From Vagococcus allomyrinae (GTDB lineage Bacteria > Bacillota > Bacilli > Lactobacillales > Vagococcaceae): 64,000 bases of DNA. The first letter of the stretch is position 1, and each line of letters starts with the position of its first letter. Shown here piece after piece: positions 38,544-48,836 of the stretch. The stretch covers positions 245,038 through 309,037 of the forward strand of contig NZ_JAEEGA010000005.1 of NCBI RefSeq assembly GCF_017829975.1, in the 5' to 3' direction. Below the pieces are notes generated by a model. That model was not told where the DNA came from and did not search any database. It saw only the letters and a program-made list of their open reading frames with translations. Position numbers and translations under genes: made by a program.

Positions 38544-38784
38544 GAGGATTTTCTCCAGTAGTTTCGGTCATTTTTTCCATAAAAAAAGTACCTATATCAG
38601 GTATCTCGATCATCATGCCTGGATATAATTTTCGACCTCGACGATTTTCAACGTCACCATCAACAAACACCACGTGTTCACTTAAATACCACTTGGCCAT
38701 TCCCCCACTATTAATAACTTGGATTTCTTTAAGGAATTGACCTAATCTGATAAACTCTGCATTTAATTTAAATGTCTCTTTCAA
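38530..38784 (-). CDS. yaaA: S4-domain RNA-binding protein YaaA
   Basis: The 84-residue protein is the small S4-domain protein conserved between dnaN and recF in Firmicutes. The core is FIRLGQFLKEIQVINSGGMAKWYLSEHVVFVDGDVENRRGRKLYPG. It likely binds structured RNA; its exact role is not known. The start is a TTG at 38784, with AAGGTGAG six bases before it. It opens the yaaA-recF-gyrB transcript from its own promoter. Confidence 0.93.
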
Positions 38785-38818
38785 CTTCTCACCTTCTTAT
38801 GAAGCAATATCTGACTAT

Positions 38819-38847
38819 ATTATACCTTTTTTTAGTCAAAAATACAA
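38819..38847 (-). promoter_or_regulatory. Promoter of yaaA-recF-gyrB
   Basis: A consensus TATAAT (38819-38824) lies 17 bases after TTGTAT (38842-38847) on the minus strand. The rest of the roughly 315-base gap up to dnaN is AT-rich and otherwise holds only the dnaN terminator. Confidence 0.7.
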
Positions 38848-39060
38848 ATTTTCCTATGTATTTTCTGTTTTTAGCGATTTTCACATTAAATAGATAGTTT
38901 TATCCTAAAATAGTCATATAAGCTTAAATCCGCTTTTTTTTAAGTTTTAAAACTTTCAGACATTTTTCATCTCTTTAGCTTAGCTTCAATTCATTTGAAT
39001 TTGCTGAGATCAATGTATTGCCTAGCATAGAAAGAATAATAAACAGCTCTTTCTATAAAA

Positions 39061-39092
39061 AAATTGACTTGCAGCTAGCTGCAAGTCAATTT
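39061..39092 (-). terminator. Terminator of dnaN
   Basis: AAATTGACTTGCAG and CTGCAAGTCAATTT around CTAG give a 32-bp perfect palindrome, followed on the minus strand by a run of T. It separates dnaN from yaaA. Confidence 0.92.
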
Positions 39093-39099
39093 AATGTGT

Positions 39100-40230
39100 T
39101 TAGTTCGTACGAACAGGAGTAATTAACTGAATAAAAGATATGTCTGAATCAACAGGTTCCAAGGTGAAGGGACGAATTGGCGATATAAATTTAACCACCA
39201 CATCAATTGCTCCAAATGCTTTTAAAGCATCTTTCATGTAATCAGGATTAAAGGAAATCTCTAAAGGATCACCTGTTACTTTTAAATAAGTTAATTCTTC
39301 TTGAACATTTCCAATTTCTGGTGAGTTTCCGTAGATCGTAACTTCATCGGAACTAATGGATAATTTAACAATATTGTTACGACCCTCATGAGATAACAAT
39401 GACGCACGTTCTATAGCTGATAATAGGGCTGGAACGTTAAATTCAATTTCTGTATTAAAACTATTTGGTATCAACCGATTAGTATCAGGATATTTCCCTT
39501 CCAATAAACGAGAATAGAAATACATCGTTTTTGTTTTAAACAATACTTGATTTTCCATAATACTGACTTCAACCAGTTCTTCCTCATCTTTAAATGAACG
39601 AGATAATTCTAAAAGACTTTTCCCGGGGATAACAATATCAAAATCTTCTACTGCGTTTTCCACAGGGATAACTCGCTGACTTAAACGGTGACTATCTGTT
39701 GCAACTGCCAATAATTCAGAATTGCTTAAAATAAAGTGAACACCTGTTAAAATTGGACGACTTTCATGCATAGAAACCGCAAAGCCAGTTTCGCTAATTA
39801 TTTTATTTAAAACACGAACAGGTATTTTTAATTGATTATTTTCATCAATAACAGGTAAATGAGGATAATTTTCAGCGTCTAATCCGTTAACAACAAATTC
39901 AGCTGCACCAGAAGTAATGGCAACTTGATTGTTTTCAAGGACTTCTAATGTAAACATATCTTCAGGTAATTTTCGAATAATTTCACCAAAGAAACGGGAT
40001 TGCAAAACGATTGCACCTGTTTTTTCGATTGTCAAATTTGCTTTTTCATCAGAAGCAGATAAAAAAGTTTCAATGGAAATGTCAGCATTACTTCCTGTTA
40101 AGGAAAGACCTTCTGTTGTTAAAACTATTTTTACACCTGTTAAAATTGGGATAGTGGTTTTAGATGAGATAGCACGTTGTGCTGTTGATAGCTCATTCAT
40201 AAAAGTGTTTCTATTTATGGTTAATTTCAT
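39100..40230 (-). CDS. dnaN: DNA polymerase III beta sliding clamp
   Basis: The ring-shaped clamp holds the polymerase on DNA. The 376-residue protein has the three-fold repeated clamp domains, beginning MKLTINRNTFMNELSTAQRAIS and ending in the FIQLITPVRTN tail. It follows dnaA after a 214-base gap that contains the origin unwinding region, in the same order as in B. subtilis. Confidence 0.98.
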   Translation of the reverse strand: MKLTINRNTFMNELSTAQRAISSKTTIPILTGVKIVLTTEGLSLTGSNADISIETFLSASDEKANLTIEKTGAIVLQSRFFGEIIRKLPEDMFTLEVLENNQVAITSGAAEFVVNGLDAENYPHLPVIDENNQLKIPVRVLNKIISETGFAVSMHESRPILTGVHFILSNSELLAVATDSHRLSQRVIPVENAVEDFDIVIPGKSLLELSRSFKDEEELVEVSIMENQVLFKTKTMYFYSRLLEGKYPDTNRLIPNSFNTEIEFNVPALLSAIERASLLSHEGRNNIVKLSISSDEVTIYGNSPEIGNVQEELTYLKVTGDPLEISFNPDYMKDALKAFGAIDVVVKFISPIRPFTLEPVDSDISFIQLITPVRTN

Positions 40231-40244
40231 GTGAGATATGAGTC

Positions 40245-40400
40245 CTTTCTTTTATATATATTATTATTATATTAAATAATAGTAGTAGTAGGGCCTGTTA
40301 TTACTGTGGAAAAGATTGTTCACCTTAGAAAGCTCTAGAGTTATCCACTTGTGCATAACCTGTGGATAACTTTTTTACAGTTAAAGACTTATCCACAGGT
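40245..40400. promoter_or_regulatory. oriC part between dnaA and dnaN: unwinding region and DnaA boxes
   Basis: An AT-rich tract (40250-40280) leads into TAATAGTAGTAGTAG (40277-40291), five DnaA-trio units, then GGGCC and a DnaA-box-like TGTGGAAAA (40305). Further boxes are TTATCCACT (40341), TGTGGATAA (40361) and TTATCCACA (40389). This matches the Bacillus-type basal unwinding system. Confidence 0.85.
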
Positions 40401-40444
40401 GTAGAAATGACAATAAACTAGAAAAGTCTTTAAAGTGTTTTTTT

Positions 40445-41788
40445 TTAGGAAATTAATCGATTTTTTATTTCGCCAACTTCTTTTTGAATGCTAGGATCAT
40501 TTTCTATGAGTTGCTGAATTTTTTCGTGTGAGTGAATAACGGTTGTATGGTCTTTACCGCCAAATTCTGCTCCAATTTTTGGTAAGGAATTATCGGTTAA
40601 TTCTCTTGAAAGATACATGGCTATCTGTCGAGGTAAAACAATCGTTTTAACTCGCTTCTTTCCTTTAAGATCTTTTAATTGAATGTGGTAATAATCGCAG
40701 ACCTCTTCTTGAATGGTTAAAATTGATAATTGATTTTTTTGGCCAATGGGTCTTAAGGTTTTTAAAGAATCAGCTGCTAAGCTAGTCGTAATGTCCTGGC
40801 TATTCATTGTAGCATAGGCCTGAACACGAACAAGTGCGCCTTCCAGTTCTCTAATATTGGAATCAATTTGACCAGCGATATAGCTTAATGTGTCATCTGG
40901 AATTTCCAAACGCTCAGCATCAGCTTTCTTTCGTAAAATAGCGATCCGAGTTTCCAAGTCAGGGGGAGTAATATCAACAGATAACCCCCAAGCAAAGCGA
41001 GACACAAGGCGTTCTTGCAATTTAGGAATCTCATTTGGCAAACGATCACTGGTTAAGACAATTTGGCGTCCATCGTTATAGAGAGAATTAAATGTATGAA
41101 AAAATTCTTCTTGGGTTCCTTCTTTATCGGCAAAAAACTGAATATCATCAACTAGTAATAAATCCACATTGCGATACTCTTGACGGAAGTTTTCAGATGT
41201 TCGATTTTGAATGGAGTTGATAAAATCGTTGGCAAATGTTTCACTGCTGACATATTTAACTTTGGCATTTGGATTGTTTAACAACATCTGATGGCCAATG
41301 GCATGCATCAAATGGGTTTTTCCTAAGCCAACACCCCCATAGAAAAATAAGGGATTATAAGTTGAACCAGGATCTTCGGCAACGACAAGGGCAGCAGCAT
41401 GAGCCATTTGATTTCCTTTTCCAATAACAAAGGTGTCAAAGGTGTATTTAGGATTTAAAAGAGCTTTTCGACTATTTTCTCGAGTTAGCTCTGGGATTAT
41501 AAATTCCTCTCTAGGTTCAACCAGCTGTTGACTGATCTGTTCATTTTGGATGATAAAAATAGGCGTAATTTCTTCGCCAGTTAATTTAAAGCCAGTTTCA
41601 ACGATTTTTGTGGATAAGTTTTTTTCCCAATACTCCTTATGGAGCGTCGAAGGGACTTCGATTGTTAATTGCCCATCGATTAAGCTGATTGGTTTTGCTT
41701 GCTCAATCCAGGCGTTAAAACTAGGTACAGTTAGGATTTTTCGATAACTTTCTTCTAGTTCTTTCCAAATATACTCTATATTTGGCAT
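40445..41788 (-). CDS. dnaA: Chromosomal replication initiator DnaA
   Basis: DnaA binds origin boxes and melts DNA to start replication. Domain I is N-terminal ([25 protein letters not shown]). The AAA+ domain has Walker [10 protein letters not shown] and Walker [11 protein letters not shown]. Domain IV carries the box-binding signature ([15 protein letters not shown]). Length 447 is normal. DnaA boxes lie on both sides of the gene, suggesting autoregulation and a bipartite origin. Confidence 0.99.
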   Translation of the reverse strand: MPNIEYIWKELEESYRKILTVPSFNAWIEQAKPISLIDGQLTIEVPSTLHKEYWEKNLSTKIVETGFKLTGEEITPIFIIQNEQISQQLVEPREEFIIPELTRENSRKALLNPKYTFDTFVIGKGNQMAHAAALVVAEDPGSTYNPLFFYGGVGLGKTHLMHAIGHQMLLNNPNAKVKYVSSETFANDFINSIQNRTSENFRQEYRNVDLLLVDDIQFFADKEGTQEEFFHTFNSLYNDGRQIVLTSDRLPNEIPKLQERLVSRFAWGLSVDITPPDLETRIAILRKKADAERLEIPDDTLSYIAGQIDSNIRELEGALVRVQAYATMNSQDITTSLAADSLKTLRPIGQKNQLSILTIQEEVCDYYHIQLKDLKGKKRVKTIVLPRQIAMYLSRELTDNSLPKIGAEFGGKDHTTVIHSHEKIQQLIENDPSIQKEVGEIKNRLIS

Positions 41789-41845
41789 GAAATTAATTCC
41801 CCCTCTATCACTTCATAGTCTTATCTATTTTAGCACTAAAAAAAA

Positions 41846-42152
41846 AAGTTTTCCACTGCTTTTCATTAACTGTGGAAAAATAACCCACAATGGGGATAGT
41901 AGTTATCCACAAGCAGAATAAATTATGTGTAGAAAGAGGTCGGGAAATGATTATCCCTAAAAAAAATGTGGATAACTTTTGTTGATTTACAGATGGTTTA
42001 TTGAGTTTTTAACAAGCTGAAAATGAAATGTGGATAACTTTTTAACATGTGACTAACTTGTGGATAAACTGTCCATAACTAAAAGAACAACTTTTCCACA
42101 AGTTGAAAGTATCCACATTTTTTCCCATTGCAAATAAAAAATGTGGATAACT
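41846..42152. promoter_or_regulatory. oriC part upstream of dnaA: DnaA-box cluster
   Basis: Boxes in both orientations fill the 484-base gap between dnaA and rpmH: TTATCCACA at 41903; TGTGGATAA at 41967, 42029, 42059 and 42142; and near-boxes at 41849, 41871, 42092 and 42109. The dnaA promoter also lies here but was not placed. Confidence 0.9.
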
Positions 42153-42189
42153 TTTTATGAAGGAGAGTTTGTTTTTCTACGATGAATGG

Positions 42190-42218
42190 TTGACAGATAC
42201 CCCAGGGTTTCGTATAAT
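42190..42218 (+). promoter_or_regulatory. Promoter of rpmH
   Basis: TTGACA (42190-42195), 17 bases, then TATAAT (42213-42218): both boxes are consensus, as expected for a strong ribosomal-protein promoter. Confidence 0.93.
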
Positions 42219-42272
42219 ATTATAGTCTGTCTAACTATAAAGAAGATATATTTTATTTAGGAGGTGCCACAC

Positions 42273-42407
42273 ATGAAAAGAACATACCAACCAAGCAAAC
42301 GTAAGCATAATAAAGTTCATGGTTTCCGTAAACGCATGAGTACTAAAAACGGCCGTCGTGTTTTAATGACTAGACGTCGTAAAGGAAGAAAAGTTTTATG
42401 CTCATAA
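42273..42407 (+). CDS. rpmH: 50S ribosomal protein L34
   Basis: The 44-residue, very basic protein ([20 protein letters not shown] start, [10 protein letters not shown] end) is a complete L34. Its usual last residues are close to KVLSA; here they are CS. AGGAGG lies ten bases before the ATG. It is the first gene rightward from the origin, followed by a terminator-like hairpin and then rnpA. Confidence 0.97.
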   Translation: MKRTYQPSKRKHNKVHGFRKRMSTKNGRRVLMTRRRKGRKVLCS

Positions 42408-42408
42408 G

Positions 42409-42525
42409 CCGCTGACCCTCAGTGGTTTTTTTTATTAGCAGATTAAAATGGGGAACCTTTTGATCTGTCGATTTGGAACCAGCTTCTCTGGGCATCTTGT
42501 CTTGTGAAGCTGTTCTTTTTTTCAT
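42409..42525 (+). terminator. rpmH terminator and second hairpin
   Basis: CCGCTGA/TCAGTGG (with one G-U pair) then eight Ts form a terminator at 42409-42433. A second hairpin (GAACCAGCTTC...GAAGCTGTTC then Ts) lies near 42476-42525. The rest of the 334-base gap up to rnpA holds an unassigned promoter for rnpA. Confidence 0.75.
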
Positions 42526-42741
42526 AAATAATTTATTGATTTAGGTTTATTTAGCCTCACGGTATCAGTCTGTTTTTAACAAGTCTGTGTTTTTAATTCT
42601 GGTGAGTTTGAGTGGACTTTTTCTTTTTTTTTATAACTGAAAAAATAGTTAGTAAAAAGCTAGAGGAAAAATAGAGTTTTTATGCTATCATATAGAAGTG
42701 TACGAATAAGTTAACAGGGCTTTAAGCGAAAGGAGATCAGC

Positions 42742-43104
42742 GTGAAAAAATCCTATCGTATTAAGAAAGAAAATGAATTTCAAGCTATAATGCAGAAGAA
42801 GCAATCATTTGCCAATAAAAATTTTGTGGTTTATGTTGACTTTAGAGAACAACCACATTTTAGAGTTGGTTTATCGGTAGGCAAAAAGATTGGCAACGCC
42901 GTCACTCGCAATTATGTCAAACGTCAAATTCGAGAAAATCTTCGCTTATTAGGAACTGAAATTAAGCAAGGGAGCAATATTATAGTTATTGCACGACCGA
43001 ATATTGTGAACTTGACGTCAGCTGAGGTTAAAAAAAACCTCGAACATGTCTTTAAATTGGCACATATTTTATTGGTAAGAGAGGTAAGTGAAAGTGAAGA
43101 ATAA
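42742..43104 (+). CDS. rnpA: Ribonuclease P protein component
   Basis: The protein assists the RNase P RNA in trimming tRNA 5' ends. The 120-residue sequence starts KKSYRIKKENEFQAIMQKKQS and has the RNR-type signature VKRQIRENLR near 55. It starts with GTG after GAAAGGAG. It overlaps yidC slightly and is in the usual rpmH-rnpA-yidC-jag order. Confidence 0.96.
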   Translation: MKKSYRIKKENEFQAIMQKKQSFANKNFVVYVDFREQPHFRVGLSVGKKIGNAVTRNYVKRQIRENLRLLGTEIKQGSNIIVIARPNIVNLTSAEVKKNLEHVFKLAHILLVREVSESEE

Positions 43105-43918
43105 GAAAAAAATACTATTAGCCTTAGGGTTAGTAGCATTAATGTTGGTTTTAGCAGGTTGTGGCACAGGAGAAGTCACAGCAGATAGTACGGGAATCTG
43201 GGAGCGTTATATTATTTATAATTTTGGCCGCGCCATCGATTTCTTATCATTTGGCGGAAGCGCTGGGATCGGGATTATCCTATTTACAATTATTATCCGG
43301 GTTATCTTGTTGCCATTAATGCACTATCAAAATAAAAGTATGCGCAAAACGCAAGAATTACAACCAAAATTGAAAGAATTGCAAGCAAAATATTCATCAA
43401 AAGATCCAGAAACAACTCGCAAGTTACAAGAAGAACAACAAAAATTGTATGATGCCAATGGGGTTAATCCCTTTGCCGGTTGTTTACCACTATTGATTCA
43501 AATGCCAATTATGATGGCTTTATGGCAGTCTATTTCAAGAACAGGCTTAAGTAAAGGGAATTTTTTGTGGCTTGAATTAGGAAAACCAGATCCGATTTTC
43601 ATTTTACCTGTTTTAGCGGCTATCTTTACTTTTGCTAGTACGAAGTTATCGAGCATGGGTCAGGTTGACTCAAATCCTAGCATGAAGATTATGAATTATG
43701 CTATGCCGGTTATGATTTTGTTTATGGGGGTAAATCTTGCCAGTGGTCTGTCTTTATATTGGGTTATTTCAAACGCCTTCCAAGTAGGGCAAACTTTATT
43801 GATTAATAATCCCTTTAAAATTAAGCGGGAACGGGAAGAGGAAGAAAAACGTAAACGAGATTTAGAGCGAGCACTTCAAAAAGCTCAAAGTAATAAAAAG
43901 AAAAAATTAAAGCGGTAA
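43094..43918 (+). CDS. yidC: Membrane protein insertase YidC (lipoprotein form)
   Basis: It inserts and folds membrane proteins. The N-terminus is a lipoprotein signal with LAGC (Cys23), and about five membrane segments follow, with the positively charged end KIKREREEEEKRKRDLERALQKAQSNKKKKLKR. Length about 275 is normal for Gram-positive YidC. GTG codons occur at 43088 and 43094; AGAGG has workable nine-base spacing only for 43094. The start overlaps the rnpA end. Confidence 0.95.
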   Translation: MKNKKKILLALGLVALMLVLAGCGTGEVTADSTGIWERYIIYNFGRAIDFLSFGGSAGIGIILFTIIIRVILLPLMHYQNKSMRKTQELQPKLKELQAKYSSKDPETTRKLQEEQQKLYDANGVNPFAGCLPLLIQMPIMMALWQSISRTGLSKGNFLWLELGKPDPIFILPVLAAIFTFASTKLSSMGQVDSNPSMKIMNYAMPVMILFMGVNLASGLSLYWVISNAFQVGQTLLINNPFKIKREREEEEKRKRDLERALQKAQSNKKKKLKR

Positions 43919-43962
43919 GCGTCTAGGGGAAATATTCTATATTATCTAAGGAGGTAAGTTTT

Positions 43963-44691
43963 GTGCCAAATTATGAAGGTCTAACAGTTGAGGATGCAAT
44001 TCAAAAAGGGCTAGTCGCCTTAAAATTAACAAAAGCAGAAGTTGACGTAAAGATTCTAGAAGAGGGCAAAAAAGGATTTTTAGGAATTGGAAAAAAAGAA
44101 GCAGTGGTTAGTTTAACACCAATCTCAGCTCCGATTACTGAAGAACCTATCAAGGAAGTTGTTGCAAAAGCAGAGATAGCGGTTGATGATGCAATGACTG
44201 AAACGCCTAAAGTTTTAGAGAAATTAAGTGATAGTGATGCGATGACCGAATTAGCCTTATATTTAACTAACATAACAAAGGAACTTAATGCCCCTGCGAT
44301 GGTTAGAGTAGAACGCCACGATGAACATATCACGTTTCATTTAGATAGTGATAAAGCTGGTATGTTGATCGGTAAACATGGTAGAGTCTTAAATGCATTA
44401 CAGTATCTAGCACAGGTTTTTATTCATCGAACAGCTGATCATAAATTATCAGTGATTGTGAATGTTGGGGATTACCGTGAGCGTCGTGAAGCTACGTTGA
44501 CCCGTTTAGCCAACAATACAGCTGACAAGGTCAAACGAACAGGTCAATCGGTTTTTTTAGAACCAATGCCAGCGTTTGAGCGAAAACAAATTCACGCGAT
44601 TTTAACGGCACATGAACATGTTCAAACTCACTCTGAAGGTGATGAGCCTTTCAGGTATTTAGTGGTTGAACCGCGAAAAGTTCATGGTTGA
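43963..44691 (+). CDS. jag: RNA-binding protein Jag/KhpB
   Basis: The 242-residue protein has an N-terminal Jag domain (about 1-50), an acidic linker, a KH domain (MLIGKHGRVLNALQYLAQV) and an R3H domain (ERKQIHAILTAHEHVQTHSEGDEPFR). It is the KhpB RNA-binding protein linked to cell shape in Gram-positives. It starts with GTG after AAGGAGG and closes the rpmH operon at a strong terminator. Confidence 0.94.
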   Translation: MPNYEGLTVEDAIQKGLVALKLTKAEVDVKILEEGKKGFLGIGKKEAVVSLTPISAPITEEPIKEVVAKAEIAVDDAMTETPKVLEKLSDSDAMTELALYLTNITKELNAPAMVRVERHDEHITFHLDSDKAGMLIGKHGRVLNALQYLAQVFIHRTADHKLSVIVNVGDYRERREATLTRLANNTADKVKRTGQSVFLEPMPAFERKQIHAILTAHEHVQTHSEGDEPFRYLVVEPRKVHG

Positions 44692-44775
44692 TTTGGAAAA
44701 AAATTTGACAAATGACTAATAAATAGCGTATATTTTATTACGAAATCATTCTTATCAACGTTGAAATACGGTGAT

Positions 44776-44819
44776 AACAACAACCCCCTATTTCCCTTAC
44801 GAAGTAGGGGGTTGTTGTT
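44776..44819 (+). terminator. Terminator of the rpmH-rnpA-yidC-jag operon
   Basis: AACAACAACCCCCTA and TAGGGGGTTGTTGTT form a perfect 15-bp stem with a 14-base loop. The following sequence is only partly T-rich. It sits in a 367-base gap whose other half is the mnmE leader. Confidence 0.85.
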
Positions 44820-44978
44820 TAGTGGTCGGAAGATAGGACTGCAATAGACGAATAAATTTATAAGTTGTTTCATGATGTGAATCTATATTTTGTTTAAAGA
44901 TAAAGACTAACGATTGAATAACTGAGGCTATTATGCTATTATCGTAATGACATATAATATAAAAGAACAAGTGCAGTC

Positions 44979-45026
44979 AAAGTGCTACGTTCATCCTTTA
45001 ATGAAGGGTGGAGTGGGCACTTTTTT
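44979..45026 (+). promoter_or_regulatory. Terminator-like hairpin in the mnmE leader
   Basis: AAAGTGC/GCACTTT arms enclose a second hairpin CATCCTT/AAGGGTG, and TTTTTT follows. A TATAAT (44954-44959) precedes it, so it would lie in the leader of mnmE and could end transcription early. Confidence 0.55.
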
Positions 45027-45058
45027 CTATGCCAAAAATCAGGAAAGGTTGACCAGAG

Positions 45059-46444
45059 ATGAATATAACCATGGAATTTGATACAATCGCAGCCATTTCA
45101 ACCCCTTCAGGAGAAGGGGCTATCAGCATCGTTCGCTTAAGTGGCGATCAGGCGGTAGCCATCGCCGAAAAGGTATCGACTCAATCATTAGATAAAGTAC
45201 CTAGCCATACGATTCACTATGGCCATATTATTGATCCAAAATCAGATAAAATGTTGGATGAAGTAATGATTTCGGTGATGCGAGAGCCTCGTACTTTTAC
45301 TCGCGAGGATGTGGTGGAAATCAATTGTCATGGCGGTATTGTGGTCACCAATCAAGTCTTGCAATTACTTTTACGACAAGGTGCTCGCTTAGCTGAGCCA
45401 GGTGAATTTACCAAGCGGGCCTTTTTAAATGGACGAGTGGACTTGTCCCAGGCTGAAGCAGTAATGGACGTGATTCGTGCTAAAACAGACAAGGCAATGC
45501 AGATGGCGTTAACCCAATTAGATGGTAATTTATCCCACTTAATTCGCAGTTTACGGCAAGAAATTTTAGAAGCTTTGGCCCAAGTTGAAGTGAATATTGA
45601 TTATCCAGAATACGACGATGTGGAAGAATTGACGACGCAGTTATTATTGGAAAAAGCCGAGTTAGTGAAAGGGCAAATTCACCAGTTATTGCGAACAGCT
45701 AAACAAGGAAAAATTTTGCGCGAAGGACTTTCAACAGCAATTATCGGGCGACCGAATGTCGGCAAATCAAGTTTATTAAACCACCTTCTACAAGAAGATA
45801 AAGCGATTGTAACAGATATTGCCGGTACTACTCGCGATGTGATTGAAGAGTACGTGAATGTTCGAGGCGTGCCCTTAAAATTAATTGATACAGCCGGGAT
45901 TCGTGAGACCGAAGATGTCGTGGAAAAAATTGGCGTAGAACGGAGTCGTAAAGCTTTAGCTGAAGCAGATTTGATTTTATTGGTTTTAAATCAAAACGAA
46001 GCTTTAACAGAAGAAGATCGACGCTTGCTGGTAGCAACGGCCGATTTAAAACGACTGATTTTACTGAATAAAGTCGATTTGGCAGCCAACTTAAAGATGG
46101 AAGAGTTAACGGATTATGTAAAACCTGGTGAGTTGTTGTCGATTTCCGTCTTGGAAAGTGCTGGCATTGACGAACTAGAAAGCCAGATTGCTGCTCTCTT
46201 TTTCGATGGTGGAACTGGGGAAAAGGATGCCACCTATGTTTCAAACAATCGTCACATCGCGTTGCTTGAACAAGCTGAACTTGCCTTAGGTGAAGTCGTA
46301 ACGGGGATTGAAGCGGGCATGCCAGTCGATTTGGTGCAAATCGATATGACCCGTTGTTGGGATTTACTGGGTGAAGTTATTGGTGATAGTGTGCAAGATG
46401 AATTAATCACTCAATTGTTTAGCCAATTTTGTTTAGGAAAATAA
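45059..46444 (+). CDS. mnmE: tRNA modification GTPase MnmE
   Basis: MnmE with MnmG modifies the wobble uridine of certain tRNAs (5-carboxymethylaminomethyl-U). The 461-residue protein has a TrmE N-domain with [26 protein letters not shown], the G domain with [17 protein letters not shown] and LNKVD, and the C-terminal Cys motif FCLGK. It is followed by mnmG 15 bases later. Confidence 0.98.
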   Translation: MNITMEFDTIAAISTPSGEGAISIVRLSGDQAVAIAEKVSTQSLDKVPSHTIHYGHIIDPKSDKMLDEVMISVMREPRTFTREDVVEINCHGGIVVTNQVLQLLLRQGARLAEPGEFTKRAFLNGRVDLSQAEAVMDVIRAKTDKAMQMALTQLDGNLSHLIRSLRQEILEALAQVEVNIDYPEYDDVEELTTQLLLEKAELVKGQIHQLLRTAKQGKILREGLSTAIIGRPNVGKSSLLNHLLQEDKAIVTDIAGTTRDVIEEYVNVRGVPLKLIDTAGIRETEDVVEKIGVERSRKALAEADLILLVLNQNEALTEEDRRLLVATADLKRLILLNKVDLAANLKMEELTDYVKPGELLSISVLESAGIDELESQIAALFFDGGTGEKDATYVSNNRHIALLEQAELALGEVVTGIEAGMPVDLVQIDMTRCWDLLGEVIGDSVQDELITQLFSQFCLGK

Positions 46445-46459
46445 GCGTGAAAGGAAGAT

Positions 46460-48358
46460 ATGATGGAAAGATATGAAGCAGATACATTTGATGTCATTGT
46501 TGTTGGTGCGGGACACGCTGGTTCAGAGGCCGCTTTAGCTGCGGCTCGAATGGGGTGTCGCACGATGCTGTTGACAATCAATTTAGATATGGTGGCATTT
46601 ATGCCTTGTAACCCTTCATTAGGAGGACCTGCTAAAGGTGTCGTCGTTAGAGAAATTGACGCACTTGGTGGTCAGATGGGCAAAAACATCGATAAAACGT
46701 ATATCCAAATGCGGATGTTAAATACGGGTAAAGGACCTGCTGTCAGGGCTTTGAGAGCCCAGGCTGATAAAAATAAATACGCTGAATCAATGAAACAAAC
46801 CATTGAAGAGCAAGAAAATCTAGTCTTACGCCAAGGATTGGCTGATGAGATTTTAGTTGAAGGTGGCGTTTGTACTGGCATTGTGACGTCAACAGGGGCG
46901 ATTTATCGTAGCAAAGCCGTTATTATTACAGCTGGCACAGCTCTTCGGGGGGAAATCATTATTGGCGAATTGAAGTATTCATCTGGCCCTAATAATTCAC
47001 AACCCTCACTGAAGTTAAGTGATAGTTTAAAAGCACATGGCTTTGAAATTGATCGCTTTAAAACAGGAACCCCACCACGGATTAAATCCAGTACAATTGA
47101 TTATTCCGTAACTGAAGAACAACCGGGAGATGAAGCTCCGAATCACTTTAGCTTTTCAACACCGGATAGTGAGTATAACCAACATCAATTATCTTGTTGG
47201 TTAACTTACTCCAATGAAAATACTCATGGGATTATCCGTGATAACTTGCACCGTGCGCCGATGTTTACCGGAATCGTGGAAGGGGTCGGAGCACGTTATT
47301 GTCCGTCGATTGAAGATAAAGTTGTTCGTTTTAGCGACAAACCTCGTCACCAAATTTTCTTGGAACCAGAAGGTGCTAATACTGAAGAGGTCTATGTTCA
47401 AGGATTGTCAACATCACTACCAGAAGATGTTCAACATAAAATGTTACGAAGTGTGGCTGGTTTGGAAAATGCTGAGATGATGCGCAGTGGTTATGCCATT
47501 GAATATGATGTGGTCGTGCCTCATCAATTACGGCCAACTTTGGAAACGAAGATTGTTGAAAATCTTTATACGGCTGGACAAACAAACGGAACCAGTGGTT
47601 ATGAAGAAGCTGGTGGTCAAGGATTGATGGCAGGGATTAATGCGGCTTTAAAAATTAAAGGGAAAGATCCTTTAATTTTAGCTCGGAGCGATGGCTACAT
47701 TGGTGTGATGATCGATGACTTGGTAACCAAAGGGACTAATGAACCTTATCGTTTATTAACATCTCGAGCAGAGTATCGATTAATCTTGCGCCATGATAAC
47801 GCTGATTTACGCTTGACGGAAAAAGGACGAGAGATCGGGTTAGTCGGCCAAGTTCAATATGAGACTTATTTGACGAAAAAAGCCTTGATCGAAGAGGAAT
47901 TAAAGCGTCTGAATAAAATCCGCTTAAAACCCACGCCAGAAGTTCAAGCCTTTTTAGAAACCAAAGGTGCGTCACCGTTGAAAGATGGGATATTAGCTGC
48001 TGATTTTTTACGACGACCTGAGATTTCTTATGAAGAGTTAAGTCGTTTTATGCCAGAATCAGAACAGATTTTGCCACGGAAAGTTGTGGAGCAAGTGGAA
48101 ATTCAAATCAAGTACGAAGGCTACATCAAAAAAGCTTTAGAAAAAGTGGCAAAATTAAAACGGATGGAAGCCAAGAAAATTCCTGATAATATTGATTACG
48201 AGACAATTAACGGTTTAGCCACTGAAGCTCGTCAAAAACTAATCAAGATCGAACCGGAAACCATCGCTCAAGCAAGTCGCATCAGCGGTGTGAATCCCGC
48301 GGATATCAGTATTTTGATGGTCTATCTGGAGCAAGGAAGAATTACCAAAAAAGCGTAA
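46460..48358 (+). CDS. mnmG: tRNA uridine modification enzyme MnmG
   Basis: This FAD-dependent partner of MnmE modifies tRNA wobble U34. The 632-residue protein has the FAD motif [10 protein letters not shown] near residue 16, [12 protein letters not shown] and the C-terminal tRNA-binding part. AAGGAAG sits before two adjacent ATGs, so the start may be one codon later. It forms an operon with mnmE. Confidence 0.98.
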   Translation: MMERYEADTFDVIVVGAGHAGSEAALAAARMGCRTMLLTINLDMVAFMPCNPSLGGPAKGVVVREIDALGGQMGKNIDKTYIQMRMLNTGKGPAVRALRAQADKNKYAESMKQTIEEQENLVLRQGLADEILVEGGVCTGIVTSTGAIYRSKAVIITAGTALRGEIIIGELKYSSGPNNSQPSLKLSDSLKAHGFEIDRFKTGTPPRIKSSTIDYSVTEEQPGDEAPNHFSFSTPDSEYNQHQLSCWLTYSNENTHGIIRDNLHRAPMFTGIVEGVGARYCPSIEDKVVRFSDKPRHQIFLEPEGANTEEVYVQGLSTSLPEDVQHKMLRSVAGLENAEMMRSGYAIEYDVVVPHQLRPTLETKIVENLYTAGQTNGTSGYEEAGGQGLMAGINAALKIKGKDPLILARSDGYIGVMIDDLVTKGTNEPYRLLTSRAEYRLILRHDNADLRLTEKGREIGLVGQVQYETYLTKKALIEEELKRLNKIRLKPTPEVQAFLETKGASPLKDGILAADFLRRPEISYEELSRFMPESEQILPRKVVEQVEIQIKYEGYIKKALEKVAKLKRMEAKKIPDNIDYETINGLATEARQKLIKIEPETIAQASRISGVNPADISILMVYLEQGRITKKA

Positions 48359-48360
48359 AA

Positions 48361-48405
48361 AATAGTGATAGTAAGTCAGGAATTTCCCAACTTATTATCA
48401 CTATT
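48361..48405. terminator. Bidirectional terminator between mnmG and ywbE
   Basis: AATAGTGATA and TATCACTATT arms, extended inward by TAAGT/ACTTA, lie between two converging genes. Confidence 0.8.
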
Positions 48406-48413
48406 CTTTGTTT

Positions 48414-48614
48414 TTATTCTTCGATGATCTGTTGAACACGGCCAACTTGATCTCCTTCAGTTAACATTACTTTAATGCCGTGAGGGTGGTTAGGGCTCTT
48501 TGTTAAAATGCGTTTAATGTGGCCACGTGTTGAGGTACCTGTACGTTGGTCTTTTTTTAAGACGATATCGACTAGCTGCCCAATTTTTAATTGACTGCGA
48601 TTTTTTCCATCCAT
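48414..48614 (-). CDS. YwbE-family small protein
   Basis: The 66-residue protein matches the YwbE (DUF2196) family, with VLKKDQRTGTSTRGHIKRILTKSPNHPHGIKVML. It probably has an OB- or KOW-like fold. The function is unknown. A GTG three codons earlier overlaps the AGGTAGG ribosome site, so the ATG at 48614 is preferred. Confidence 0.85.
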   Translation of the reverse strand: MDGKNRSQLKIGQLVDIVLKKDQRTGTSTRGHIKRILTKSPNHPHGIKVMLTEGDQVGRVQQIIEE

Positions 48615-48836
48615 CTGTGTCACCTACCTTTTTCATTTGGTTCTCAGCATATTATCCCAGACTGATGTATAAAAAGCACGCTTATTGCTAGGAATCCCCA
48701 TAAAAAAGGCAACAAAAATCAAGAAACTTATATAGAAGTAGTAAAAGCATTGCACTTCATCTCATTTTACGTTAAAGTAAACAAAGAAAAGTGTGAAACA
48801 ATTGGTTTGTTTCACGAGAGTAGAAAGGAAATCACG

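Noticed and set aside
45828..46244. 138-codon frame antisense to mnmE
   Set aside because: Shadow of the MnmE G domain on the other strand.
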